Position numbers and translations under genes: made by a program
In this document: one piece after another, positions 1 to 7,266 of the stretch
Layout of the letters: every line of letters starts with the position of its first letter
How positions within the stretch are numbered: the stretch's first letter is position 1
DNA from: an uncultured Bacteroidota bacterium
GTDB taxonomy: Bacteria; Bacteroidota; Bacteroidia; Bacteroidales; F082
Direction of reading: 5' to 3'
Length of the DNA stretch: 43,822 bases
NCBI GenBank assembly: GCA_900542475.1
Contig: UQNO01000017.1
Span: 1 to 43,822, forward strand
The notes under the pieces: model-generated
Told to the model about the DNA's origin: nothing
Databases searched by the model: none
The model's input: only the letters and a program-made list of their open reading frames with translations

Positions 1-76
1 TTGCTTTCAAAAAGGAAGCGGCGTGTGAGGCAATGTCGCTATGTATATCGACAACTTTGCCTTTTTCCCACGCTTC

Positions 77-766
77 TTACTTCTTAATACTAAGAATCAC
101 TCCCAGTGCCACTCCCAACGCGGCTGCAAACAACACTTGGTAAGTTCCTGGTAACAAGAACGTTATCGTGTGGGCGGGATACCAGAACAGCGGTATCGTT
201 TTCTTAAAAACGAAGCCGTATTGAATATTCCAGTCTATCTTTTCCGCCAAGGTTTTCTGAATATTGAGCGGACTGCTGAAAAATCCGGTCAATGAGCCGC
301 CGGTTTCAGCGATGTGGATGTCGGTGATTTTATGGAATGTCATGAAGACGGGTGCAAACAGAGTGTTCATCAGCACGCTGATGCACAATGCCACGAAGCA
401 TTTGCCCCAGCCGAGGTCGCCAACAAGCCACAAAGCCGCTTTTCCGTTGAGATGGAATCCTTTGTCGAGCAAAACCACCGTTCCTGTCTTGAAAATGCTC
501 ATTGCGGAGGCGATGACGACGCCTAAAACACCCCAAACAAGCATTTTAGGCAGCAAGCCGAAGCCGTTTTTTATGTAAACGCCCTCTTTAATTCTCAACG
601 AGAGCATTTCTCCGAAAGTTCCTAAAATAGCGAACTTGAAGAAGCTCATCAAAAGCCCGTGGTTGTCGGTGTTGTAGATGAACCAATCCCATGCTCCCGG
701 GATAAAAGCGAAGCCGCAGACTACTGCGGCTGTCGCCATTATTGTTATTGTGTCAGATTTTTTCAC
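77..766 (-). CDS. Small integral membrane protein, possibly Mpv17/PMP22-like
   Basis: A 229-residue hydrophobic protein with about four to five predicted membrane segments and a short basic C-terminus (IKK). The last third has a WYP..T..FLLPGTYQVLFAA pattern that resembles the C-terminal signature of Mpv17/PMP22 proteins; this is recalled family similarity and is weak. The start is GTG at 764-766. It shares one base with the TAG stop of the acyl-CoA synthetase upstream, so the two genes are almost certainly co-transcribed and translationally coupled. No catalytic residues are recognisable, and the function is unknown. The coupling hints at a role near organic acid or CoA metabolism, but that is inference. 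Confidence 0.75.
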   Translation of the reverse strand: MKKSDTITIMATAAVVCGFAFIPGAWDWFIYNTDNHGLLMSFFKFAILGTFGEMLSLRIKEGVYIKNGFGLLPKMLVWGVLGVVIASAMSIFKTGTVVLLDKGFHLNGKAALWLVGDLGWGKCFVALCISVLMNTLFAPVFMTFHKITDIHIAETGGSLTGFFSSPLNIQKTLAEKIDWNIQYGFVFKKTIPLFWYPAHTITFLLPGTYQVLFAAALGVALGVILSIKK

Positions 767-2826
767 TATTTCTCTATTCTAATTCGTGCGTCCACTGCCA
801 CCACGTTTTTCGGGTTGCCGAGCAACGGGTTGAGGTCCATCTCTGCGATTTCGGGAGCTGCCATTACCAGGGCGGCTACTCTCGCAATCTGCTCTGCGTA
901 AACATCGACGTTGACAGGCTGCTGACCGCGTACGCCTTGTAAAATCTTATAACCGCGGAGTTTGGTGAGCATGTCCTTCGCTTCCGATGCACAGATTGGC
1001 ACGAGAGAGCTCTGTACATCTTTCAACACCTCGATGAAGATGCCGCCGAGGCCGAAGAACACTTGATGACCGAACTTGTTGTCGCGTATGGCGCCAATGT
1101 AAACCTCCGTGCCGTCAAGCATCGGGTACATCTCGACGGCGTATGTGTCTTTGATGGCCATCAGACGGTCGAACTCCCTGCCGACAGTGTCGATGTCGCG
1201 GACGTTCAATGTCACGCCGCCAACGTCTGACTTGTGGACAGGGCCGACGACCTTCATCACGAGCGGATAACCTACCTCGTTGGCGAAGTCAAGAGCCTGC
1301 TGTTTCTTGTCCACAACACGTATCTGTTTCTGTGCGATGCCGGCAGCGTCTAACAGTTCGTAAATCTTATCCGGAGCGATGTATCCGTTCTCGCAGCTGT
1401 CGATGCACCTGCGGATGCGGGCGGTGTCGATTTTTGGCATCTCCACGTTCTCGGGCTGTGGCTTCGGAGTGTTATAGACCTTGCAAATGGCGTTGCCCAG
1501 CACGCATTCCTCCGGAAAGTTGATACGCCCCTTTGCGATGAAGTCTTCAATCTCGTCTTTCACGTTGATGATGGAAGGCAAGACAGGGAAGATAGGCTTC
1601 TTGCAGGTCTTCATCTTCGCATCGAGAAGGTCGTAAACCTCTTTGTTGCTGAACAATCCCGGTGAGCCAAAGATGACGACCGAGAAGTCGATGTCGGTGT
1701 ATTCGTTCTCGACAGTGTCGATGATATATCCGAGCTGTTCGGCTGTTCCTGTCGCCAGGAAGTCGATGGGGTTGCCGACGCTTGAGCCGGCGAAGAGTTT
1801 CTCCAACAATGCAGGACTTGCCGGATGCTCCTTGAGGGAAGGCACCTCCATGCCTCCGTTTGAGAGTACGTCGGTGAGCATGACGGCAGGGCCGCCGGCG
1901 TGGGTGATGACAGCGCAACGCTTGCCTTTGATTTCCGGATGCATGAAGACGGCACACACCGTTGTCAGCTCCTGACGGTTCTGGCAACGCACTATGCCCG
2001 CTTTGCGGAACAGGGCGTCGACGACGGCATCGTTTGTCGCGAGAGCGCCAGTGTGTGACGAGGCGGCGCGGCTGCCGGCGGCAGAGCCTCCCGATTTGAT
2101 GGCGGCGATATGACATCCTTTGTTGATGAGGCTGCGCGAATGTTTCAGCAGTCGCTGCGGGTCGCCAATCTTTTCCATGTAAAGCATGATGACATGGCTC
2201 GATTTCACCGGGTCAAAGGTCTCGTCCAAATGCTCCAGCACGTCCTCTATGCCGAGCTGTGCGCTGTTGCCGACAGCCCAAACACTGTTGAACTTCAATC
2301 CGTTGCTCATGCCATACTCCTTGATGAACACGGCTGTCGCACCGGAACCCGTGATGAAGTCAACACCTTTAGGGTCGAGATTCGGGATAGGAGTGTCGAA
2401 GCAACCTGCGTAGTTCACGTTGAGGAAGCCGGTGCAGTTGGGACCTATCAAGCTGCCGCCGACGCTGTTGATGGTATCGACGATATGTTTCTCGATGGCG
2501 GCTCCCTCGGCGTTCTCTTCCGAAAAACCGGCACTGATGATGATGAAACCTTTACAGCCCTTCTCCTTTGCCAGCACATCGACGGTCTGAACGCAGAACT
2601 TGGCGGCAATGCAGATGATGGCGCATTCCACCGGTGGAAGGTCATCGACCTTGTCGTAGCATTTCACGCCTTGCACCTCCGTTTCCTTCGGATTTACAGC
2701 GTAAATAGAGCCTCTGAAAGGACTCTCAAGAAGATTTTTCAAGGCTTTCCCGCCGGGTTTGTGAATATCAGATGACGCACCGCACACCACGATGCTCTTG
2801 GGATTTAGTAATTCTCTTGCAATCAT
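766..2826 (-). CDS. Acyl-CoA synthetase (NDP-forming), acetate--CoA ligase type, fused alpha-beta
   Basis: A 686-residue cytoplasmic enzyme expected to interconvert acyl-CoA + ADP + Pi with acid + CoA + ATP. The order is a CoA-binding Rossmann domain (about 1-125, with VVCGASSD near residue 14), succinyl-CoA-ligase-like domains (about 130-450), and a C-terminal ATP-grasp domain (about 465-686, with YPLVMKVVGPVHKSDVGGV). The GSRAASSHTGA segment places the expected phospho-histidine at His258. Alpha and beta parts are fused, as in many anaerobes that make ATP from acetyl-CoA or other acyl-CoAs. The exact substrate cannot be read from the sequence. It is the first gene of a two-gene unit with the downstream membrane protein. 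A TATTTTTG box lies about 30 bases upstream of the ATG. Confidence 0.93.
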   Translation of the reverse strand: MIARELLNPKSIVVCGASSDIHKPGGKALKNLLESPFRGSIYAVNPKETEVQGVKCYDKVDDLPPVECAIICIAAKFCVQTVDVLAKEKGCKGFIIISAGFSEENAEGAAIEKHIVDTINSVGGSLIGPNCTGFLNVNYAGCFDTPIPNLDPKGVDFITGSGATAVFIKEYGMSNGLKFNSVWAVGNSAQLGIEDVLEHLDETFDPVKSSHVIMLYMEKIGDPQRLLKHSRSLINKGCHIAAIKSGGSAAGSRAASSHTGALATNDAVVDALFRKAGIVRCQNRQELTTVCAVFMHPEIKGKRCAVITHAGGPAVMLTDVLSNGGMEVPSLKEHPASPALLEKLFAGSSVGNPIDFLATGTAEQLGYIIDTVENEYTDIDFSVVIFGSPGLFSNKEVYDLLDAKMKTCKKPIFPVLPSIINVKDEIEDFIAKGRINFPEECVLGNAICKVYNTPKPQPENVEMPKIDTARIRRCIDSCENGYIAPDKIYELLDAAGIAQKQIRVVDKKQQALDFANEVGYPLVMKVVGPVHKSDVGGVTLNVRDIDTVGREFDRLMAIKDTYAVEMYPMLDGTEVYIGAIRDNKFGHQVFFGLGGIFIEVLKDVQSSLVPICASEAKDMLTKLRGYKILQGVRGQQPVNVDVYAEQIARVAALVMAAPEIAEMDLNPLLGNPKNVVAVDARIRIEK

Positions 2827-2857
2827 ATTTGTGTTTTTAATTTGTTTAAAATTTCTG

Positions 2858-2865
2858 CAAAAATA
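2858..2865 (-). promoter_or_regulatory. Putative -7 box (TATTTTTG) for the acyl-CoA synthetase gene
   Basis: The minus strand reads TATTTTTG, matching the Bacteroidetes TAnnTTTG -7 element, about 31 bases before the ATG. No clear TTTG -33 element is seen, so this is a motif-only call. Confidence 0.45.
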
Positions 2866-2902
2866 CGGATATTTGATGGAAATTAAAAATTATTTTTAAA
2901 AA

Positions 2903-3361
2903 TTATTCATCGGTTGTTGATTTTGAATCAAACACACATCTGTCAAGATAGACTGGATTACCATGATGGATTTTCAATATTCTGACAAGTCCCGGAATTA
3001 ATCTGTTACATAATCACATCGTAATCAGGCACATGATAGATGTCGTATGACTATCGCTTGATTCCAGATGTTAATTCAGAATATAACACGGAATCAACGA
3101 TTGTCAAAAATTCATGAAGTAAGTCCGCATGACTTGATTCGGGAATATTCATCACTTGAGTATGAGAAATCGTCTCGTTGGGTAATTAGGTGTAGCGACA
3201 ACTTGTCCTTGTGGAACTTATAATCATATTCGTCAAATAGATTCGATAATTTTGTGTAAATGTTCTCTTGACCATATACTGGGGCTGATGTTTGCAAAAC
3301 CAAATAATGTCCAAGTTCATGGTGAAATACTATTAGTCGGCTGGTAATTACTTGTTGTCAT
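2903..3361 (-). pseudogene. Decayed gene with a zinc-peptidase-like HExxH motif
   Basis: Stitching the three minus-strand frames gives a protein-like sequence of about 150 residues. A likely ATG lies at 3359-3361 (MTTSNYQPTNSI). A frame change then leads into RLIVFHHELGHYLV, where HHELGHY occupies 3304-3324, and on to NLFDEYDYKFHKDKL. A second change near 3130 leads into ADLLHEFLTIVDSVLYSEL, then a TAG at 3051-3053 followed by DIYHVPDYDVIM. A last change leads into RLIPGLVRILKIHHGNPVYL and a stop at 2903-2905. Total length is 459 bases, a multiple of three, as expected for compensating indels. HExxH is the zinc ligand and catalytic motif of many metallopeptidases; no specific family is recognised. 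Neighbouring genes are intact, so decay is more likely than sequencing error. A 20-bp tandem array lies directly upstream. Confidence 0.5.
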
Positions 3362-3380
3362 GGAGATAAAATATTGACTT

Positions 3381-3480
3381 TTTGTGACGAATTTCGTCTT
3401 TTTGTGACAAAATAAGGAAATTTGTGACGAATTTTCCTTGGTTTGTGACGAAATTCGCTCTGTTGTGACGAAATTTTTAG
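3381..3480. repeat. Tandem array, five units of about 20 bp with core TTTGTGACGAA
   Basis: Copies of TTTGTGACGAA, with small variations, begin at 3381, 3401, 3421, 3442 and 3462, a spacing of 20, 20, 21 and 20 bases. The core is conserved and the intervening 9-10 bases vary but stay AT-rich. The array lies between the end of the RNA methyltransferase gene and the start of the decayed HExxH gene. The units are too short and too closely packed for CRISPR. Confidence 0.9.
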
Positions 3481-3654
3481 TGTTCGGTTTGGAAAAAATT
3501 TTATCGGACAGCGATATTTTAAAATCTTTCAAACATTTCTCCTATAACTGTCATTTCGAGCAAAACAAGATTTCTCACTATGTGTGAAAAAATTCATATT
3601 CTGCGCAAACATTAATGGTTTCGCATGACAAAGATTTCTTCATCTTGCCACATT

Positions 3655-4449
3655 TCATTTCAATCCGGTTGAAGTGACGGTGGAGCGGCGTTGTCTCACT
3701 GCTTCAAAGGTCACTATCGCTGTTGTCACGCTGACGTTGAGCGAGTCGGCGATGCCGTTCATCGGAATGATGATGTTTTGGTCGGCTGCGTCAACCCACT
3801 GCTGCGATATGCCTGTCGCCTCTGTCCCCATCACTATCGCCGTTGCTTTCTTGAAGTCAGCGTCAAGGTAGTCGATAGAGGCTTTCAGATATGTGCAATA
3901 TATTGTTATGTTGTTGGTTTTCAGCCATTTGATACATTCTTCCGACGAGCAGGCGAACAGCGGCACCGAGAATATGCAGCCAACGCTGGCGCGTATTGCG
4001 TTGGGGTTGTACAAGTCCGTTCTTGGGTCGGCGATGATGACAGCGTCAACGCCCGCTGCGTCGGCGGTGCGCATCACCGCTCCGAGGTTGCCGGGTTTCT
4101 CGACTGTCTCGAGCACGATGATGAGCGGGTTTTTGTTTTTTGGCTTAAACGCTTGCAGGTCGGCGTGTTTGGGAATTGCCACGGCAAGGAGGCCGTCGCT
4201 GCCCTCGCGGTAGGCTATCTTCTCGAAGACCTCCAAAGAGACCTCCTCAATCGAGCGCGCCGTTATTCCAGCGCCCCCCTTGGCAATGTCTGGACAAACA
4301 TATAACGTGTCCACCTCAAAGCCACAGGCGACGGCGCGCTCAATCTCACGCCGCCCCTCGATGAGGACGCGGTTCCGCTCACGACGCTCCGAGGCTTTCT
4401 CTAACTTGATGATATTCTTAATCTTGGGATTTGTCTTGCTCGTAATCAT
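3655..4449 (-). CDS. TrmH/SpoU-family RNA 2'-O-methyltransferase
   Basis: A 264-residue enzyme expected to methylate a ribose 2'-OH in tRNA or rRNA using S-adenosylmethionine. The N-terminal substrate-binding region contains RNRVLIEGRREIERA. The SPOUT catalytic domain shows PGNLGAVMRTADAAG (motif 1), VMGTEATGIS (motif 2) and IPMNGIADSLNVSVTTAI (motif 3), the trefoil-knot cofactor site. A longer frame reaches 4677, but its first 76 codons lie out of frame over the transporter gene and look non-coding. The ATG at 4447-4449 overlaps the transporter TGA as ATGA, so this start is chosen. Which nucleotide is modified cannot be told; TrmH, RlmB and TsnR-like members are similar. Confidence 0.92.
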   Translation of the reverse strand: MITSKTNPKIKNIIKLEKASERRERNRVLIEGRREIERAVACGFEVDTLYVCPDIAKGGAGITARSIEEVSLEVFEKIAYREGSDGLLAVAIPKHADLQAFKPKNKNPLIIVLETVEKPGNLGAVMRTADAAGVDAVIIADPRTDLYNPNAIRASVGCIFSVPLFACSSEECIKWLKTNNITIYCTYLKASIDYLDADFKKATAIVMGTEATGISQQWVDAADQNIIIPMNGIADSLNVSVTTAIVTFEAVRQRRSTVTSTGLK

Positions 4450-5339
4450 GCCTTGCACTCCTTCTTTTTCAACTGCGCTAAAATCAAACCGACAACAACT
4501 AAAATGATGCCTGATATTTTGTTGGCCGTGAGTTCTTCGACCCCTAAAATGAAACTGAAAATGCCAGTGAACACCGGTATTAGATTGGAATAGACATGGG
4601 TTTTCGACGCACCGAGCTTGCTGAAAGCGTACGCCCATAAAGAATAGGCGACAGCACTGCAGAACACGCCGAGACACACTAACGGAATAATATATTCACC
4701 GACATTCCCGAAATTCGACGGCTCAAACCGCTCCATGATAATCGTCATCGGAATGAAATAAATCATGCCGATGATGTTTTGCATCCACGTAATAGTCAAT
4801 GGCTTGTAAAATTTTGTCAGTTTTACCAACACTATGGAGTAACCTACGGCAACAAGCACTGCGGAAGATAAAAAAATCACACCTTTGGTCGACGCCACAA
4901 ATTCGAGGTCCTTATTCAGCAGCATCACCATGACACCTCCAAACGATATTACAAATCCGGCGATATTCATCGGCGTCAGCTTCTCTTTCAGGAAAAGCGT
5001 AGCCGCGACAGGTGTCACCAGCGGAATCATGGCGATGATGCCCGACCCGATGACGGGTGACGTGTTCTTCAGCCCATAACCCTCGAAAATGAAGTACAAA
5101 AATGGCTCTAACATCGCCGCCAATGCGAAAAGCCCAAGATGTCTCCTCTCGACTTTCTCGTTCAATCTGAAGATGAAAAGTATCGCGGTGAGGAAGAGTG
5201 TCGCAATGACCAAACGCAGGAAAATCGTCGCCGTCGGGTTCAAGTTACGATACACCTGCGTTGACCAGATGAACGATAACCCCCACATAATCATAGCGAT
5301 AACGCCTGCAACGTGAACTATGTGATTCCGATTTTTCAT
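4446..5339 (-). CDS. EamA (DMT superfamily) transporter
   Basis: A 297-residue inner-membrane protein with two EamA repeats and about ten membrane helices. The first repeat includes MIMWGLSFIWSTQVY and a PVIGSGIIAMIPLVTPV segment, and the second includes LGVFCSAVAYSLWAYAF and PVFTGIFSFILGVE, both typical of drug/metabolite transporters that export amino acids or other small metabolites. The substrate is unknown. The ATG at 5337-5339 (MKNRNH) is preferred over an ATG nine codons upstream, because the upstream residues are unrelated to the family and run through the promoter box. The stop overlaps the start of the RNA methyltransferase by four bases, indicating an operon. Confidence 0.9.
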   Translation of the reverse strand: MKNRNHIVHVAGVIAMIMWGLSFIWSTQVYRNLNPTATIFLRLVIATLFLTAILFIFRLNEKVERRHLGLFALAAMLEPFLYFIFEGYGLKNTSPVIGSGIIAMIPLVTPVAATLFLKEKLTPMNIAGFVISFGGVMVMLLNKDLEFVASTKGVIFLSSAVLVAVGYSIVLVKLTKFYKPLTITWMQNIIGMIYFIPMTIIMERFEPSNFGNVGEYIIPLVCLGVFCSAVAYSLWAYAFSKLGASKTHVYSNLIPVFTGIFSFILGVEELTANKISGIILVVVGLILAQLKKKECKA

Positions 5340-5344
5340 AAGGG

Positions 5345-5352
5345 CAAAAATA
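5345..5352 (-). promoter_or_regulatory. Putative -7 box very close to the EamA transporter start
   Basis: The minus strand reads TATTTTTG, ending five bases before the ATG at 5339. If it is functional, transcription would start at or just before the start codon. Confidence 0.4.
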
Positions 5353-5388
5353 GATAAAAAAAACAATCATTAATTCAAAAATAATGTG

Positions 5389-5396
5389 TATTTTTG
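5389..5396 (+). promoter_or_regulatory. Putative -7 box very close to the PHP gene start
   Basis: TATTTTTG ends five bases before the ATG at 5402, mirroring the arrangement on the other strand of the same divergent intergenic region. Confidence 0.4.
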
Positions 5397-5401
5397 TCAT
5401 T

Positions 5402-6607
5402 ATGAAAAAAGTTTTGAAATATTTCTTGTATGTGCTTGGCATTTGCGTCGCTATCCTCGTCGCAATGAATGTTTTCGTGCCGGTTTATGTCTTCGACGAG
5501 CCAGTGCCATTTCATGGTGAATATCTTCACAATCCTTATCAAGATATCGACACAACCTATTGGAAATGTTGTAATTTCCACGGACATACTCGCCAGTATG
5601 GCGGCGTGACGAACGGTCGCAATAACGGCAATGAGATTTATGACAGTATGTATCGGATGTTTGGCTACGACCATGTCGGTATCTCCGATTATAATAAGGT
5701 GAACGGCTATGAAGATGGCCTGGACCCTGGTTTTATCCCCGGCTATGAGCATGGCTACAACGTTTGGAAGACTCACCAAGTGTGTCTCGGAACTAAAAAA
5801 GTGCGCCGAATAGATTATTTCTTTTACCAGACTTTGAGCCATAAACAACACATGCTGAATAAGTTGGGCGAGCAGAACAGGGTGGTGGTGGTGGCTCATC
5901 CGAGCTTCGTTGACGGCAGCTATAATGTCCGCGACATGAAATATCTCAGCAATTATAAAATTCTCGAGGTTTTAAATGGTTTTGTAAACTCTCCAGAACA
6001 TTGGGACATGGCGCTGTCCAATGGTCATCGCGTGTATCTCATTGCCGATGACGACACTCACGATGTCTTGAAAGTCAATGATATAGCGTTAAGAATAACG
6101 TATTTGAACGCCGAAGACAACAACGCTGACCAACTTTACGATGCGTTGCTTTCCGGTAAGGCCGTCGGCATTGACTTTAAACTCGACCGTCAAGAGCGGA
6201 TGGAACATAAGATAGAACGCTTCAAACGCGATATACCTTATCTAAATAGTGCAAAACTGAATGGAAATTGTTTTACCATAAGCGTGACCAAACCAATAAG
6301 AAAAGTGGAGTTTGTCGGACAAAACGGTCTTGTCTTGAAAGAGGAGGACCATCAGAAAACCGACTCGGTACTATGTTCGTCCTATACAATCCAACCAAGC
6401 GATACCTATGTCCGCACTGTGTTGACATTCTTCGACGGCACTACCATGTGGCTGAATCCTGTCACCCGTCATGAATCTCCAATTATCGGGAAACAACGTC
6501 TTGACCACATCTCTTACACATGGACTGCGGCTTTGTGGGTGGTTTACGCCGGAATATTCCTTCTGTTAATCCTGCTGATTCGTCATTGTCGCCGCCGCCA
6601 GAAATAG
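5402..6607 (+). CDS. Membrane-anchored PHP-domain (phosphoesterase-like) protein
   Basis: A 401-residue protein with an N-terminal membrane helix (about 5-30), a large domain outside or facing the periplasm, and a C-terminal helix (about 370-395) ending in RHCRRRQK. PHP-type metal ligands are suggested by NFHGHTRQ (His60, His62), DHVGISDYN, VVVVAHPSF and LIADDDTHD. PHP domains usually hydrolyse phosphoesters with a bound metal cluster. This arrangement resembles CehA/McbA-like or secreted PHP proteins, but the substrate is not known. An in-frame ATG at 5384 lies within the promoter box region, so ATG 5402 (MKKVLKYF) is preferred. The gene is transcribed divergently from the EamA transporter. 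Confidence 0.75.
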   Translation: MKKVLKYFLYVLGICVAILVAMNVFVPVYVFDEPVPFHGEYLHNPYQDIDTTYWKCCNFHGHTRQYGGVTNGRNNGNEIYDSMYRMFGYDHVGISDYNKVNGYEDGLDPGFIPGYEHGYNVWKTHQVCLGTKKVRRIDYFFYQTLSHKQHMLNKLGEQNRVVVVAHPSFVDGSYNVRDMKYLSNYKILEVLNGFVNSPEHWDMALSNGHRVYLIADDDTHDVLKVNDIALRITYLNAEDNNADQLYDALLSGKAVGIDFKLDRQERMEHKIERFKRDIPYLNSAKLNGNCFTISVTKPIRKVEFVGQNGLVLKEEDHQKTDSVLCSSYTIQPSDTYVRTVLTFFDGTTMWLNPVTRHESPIIGKQRLDHISYTWTAALWVVYAGIFLLLILLIRHCRRRQK

Positions 6608-6722
6608 CGGATACATCTCCGATACGCATTTGATAATCAACCTCCGAGATTAATGGAGTTTTACACAGACCGTTTGAAATCTGTTGTTTGTCGATTAAAT
6701 TATCAGACGGAATTAAAAAAAC

Positions 6723-6752
6723 TTTGTCGTATCGCTTTTTTTTGTATTTTTG
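6723..6752 (+). promoter_or_regulatory. Bacteroidetes-type promoter, TTTG-N18-TATTTTTG
   Basis: TTTG at 6723-6726 is followed after 18 bases by TATTTTTG at 6745-6752, close to the known -33/-7 spacing. It probably drives the long leader and the secreted protein gene at 7001. Confidence 0.6.
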
Positions 6753-6803
6753 CGCCCGAAAATATGAAAAGGAAGCCACAGAAATACGACTCCCCGCCTG
6801 TAA

Positions 6804-6823
6804 AGACGCTCCCAACAGCGTCT
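6804..6823. repeat. Short palindrome, AGACGCT stem
   Basis: AGACGCT and AGCGTCT form a perfect 7-bp stem with a 6-base loop. There is no T-run, so it is not a classical terminator. It is one of several similar intergenic palindromes in the window. Confidence 0.6.
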
Positions 6824-6847
6824 GACAGCCCCGCTATATACACACGT

Positions 6848-6857
6848 GGGGGGGGGG
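6848..6857 (+). repeat. G10 homopolymer in the leader of the secreted-protein unit
   Basis: Ten consecutive G residues lie within a 34-codon open frame (ATG 6764, TGA 6866-6868) between the promoter and the gene at 7001. Such tracts can slip during replication. A change of +1 or -1 G would take the frame past the early TGA into the 9-bp repeat. Confidence 0.85.
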
Positions 6858-6905
6858 CAACTCTCTGACTATCAACGCCTTAAACCAACAACCAACCACC
6901 ACAGC

Positions 6906-6968
6906 CTTACCACCCTTAACGCCCTTAACGCCCTTAATGGCCTTAACGCCCTTAATGCCCTTAAGGCT
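6906..6968 (+). repeat. 9-bp tandem repeat, CTTAACGCC, about seven units
   Basis: CTTA-initiated nonamers start at 6906, 6915, 6924, 6933, 6942, 6951 and 6960 with an exact 9-base period. A degenerate in-register copy starts at 6879. It lies about 30 bases before the ATG at 7001. In one frame it would read as Leu-Asn-Ala repeats, but no upstream start reaches it in the present sequence. The 6608-7000 gap otherwise holds only the promoter, palindrome and G-tract listed here. Confidence 0.9.
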
Positions 6969-7000
6969 CCCCTCTGCACAATTAATCAATACTAAATACA

Positions 7001-7264
7001 ATGAAAAAAACAACTAAACTGAAGGTCTATGCCTTCCTTGTGGCCATGGCACTGGGAGTGCTGTCGCCAACGACAATTAACGCCCAAAGCGAGGACTGGT
7101 TCCGAGTTGACAATCCTTACAGCGGCAACCGTATAAGCAGAGCTGAATGGACAGTTTTTTTTGGTACACAAAACTTCGGAGAGCCTGCTCCTCTCGGTGC
7201 TGGCTTGTTGATAATGCTCGGCGCAGGAGCAGGATATGCGCTTTTAAAGAAAAAGGAGGACTGA
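7001..7264 (+). CDS. Small secreted protein with a C-terminal membrane-anchor/sorting-like tail
   Basis: An 87-residue protein with a clear signal peptide (MKKTTKLK, a hydrophobic core, then cleavage near INAQS). A short mature region of about 30 residues follows, then a C-terminal tripartite tail: an APLGAG turn, a hydrophobic stretch (LLIMLGAGAGYALL) and a basic end (KKKED). The tail looks like a retention or sorting signal, reminiscent of short Bacteroidales proteins with P-[LI]-G tails; that resemblance is from memory. It ends two bases before the lipoprotein gene and supplies that gene's strong AGGAGG ribosome-binding site. The two are probably translated together. No function is assigned. 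Confidence 0.7.
   Translation: MKKTTKLKVYAFLVAMALGVLSPTTINAQSEDWFRVDNPYSGNRISRAEWTVFFGTQNFGEPAPLGAGLLIMLGAGAGYALLKKKED
7254..7259 (+). promoter_or_regulatory. Strong Shine-Dalgarno site for the lipoprotein gene
   Basis: AGGAGG lies seven bases before the ATG at 7267, inside the end of the preceding gene. It supports this start over the in-frame extension to 7147. Such strong sites are uncommon in front of Bacteroidetes genes. Confidence 0.75.
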
Positions 7265-7266
7265 TC

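Noticed and set aside
1..76. Open frame continuing past the stop of the first membrane protein on the minus strand
   Set aside because: About 25 codons are open to the window edge, but there is no ATG, GTG or good TTG start and it directly follows a TAA in the same frame. No gene can be supported here.
2110..2775. Long plus-strand frame opposite the acyl-CoA synthetase
   Set aside because: It is a shadow of the real minus-strand coding frame, with no protein-like composition. Similar long antisense frames inside nadE, nqrA, the C25 gene, the sulfatase and pruA were dropped for the same reason.
3381..3480. CRISPR array
   Set aside because: Units are about 20 bases in total with 9-10 variable bases, with no spacer-length segments and no cas genes. 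The array at 17966 is rejected for the same reason.
4450..4677. N-terminal extension of the RNA methyltransferase
   Set aside because: These 76 codons are antiphase to the transporter gene, rich in His, Arg and Cys, and precede a normal family start with an ATGA overlap.
6764..6868. 34-codon open frame as a real small protein
   Set aside because: It follows a promoter, but the product has no recognisable feature and ends just after the G-tract. It is reported only as a possible slippage element.
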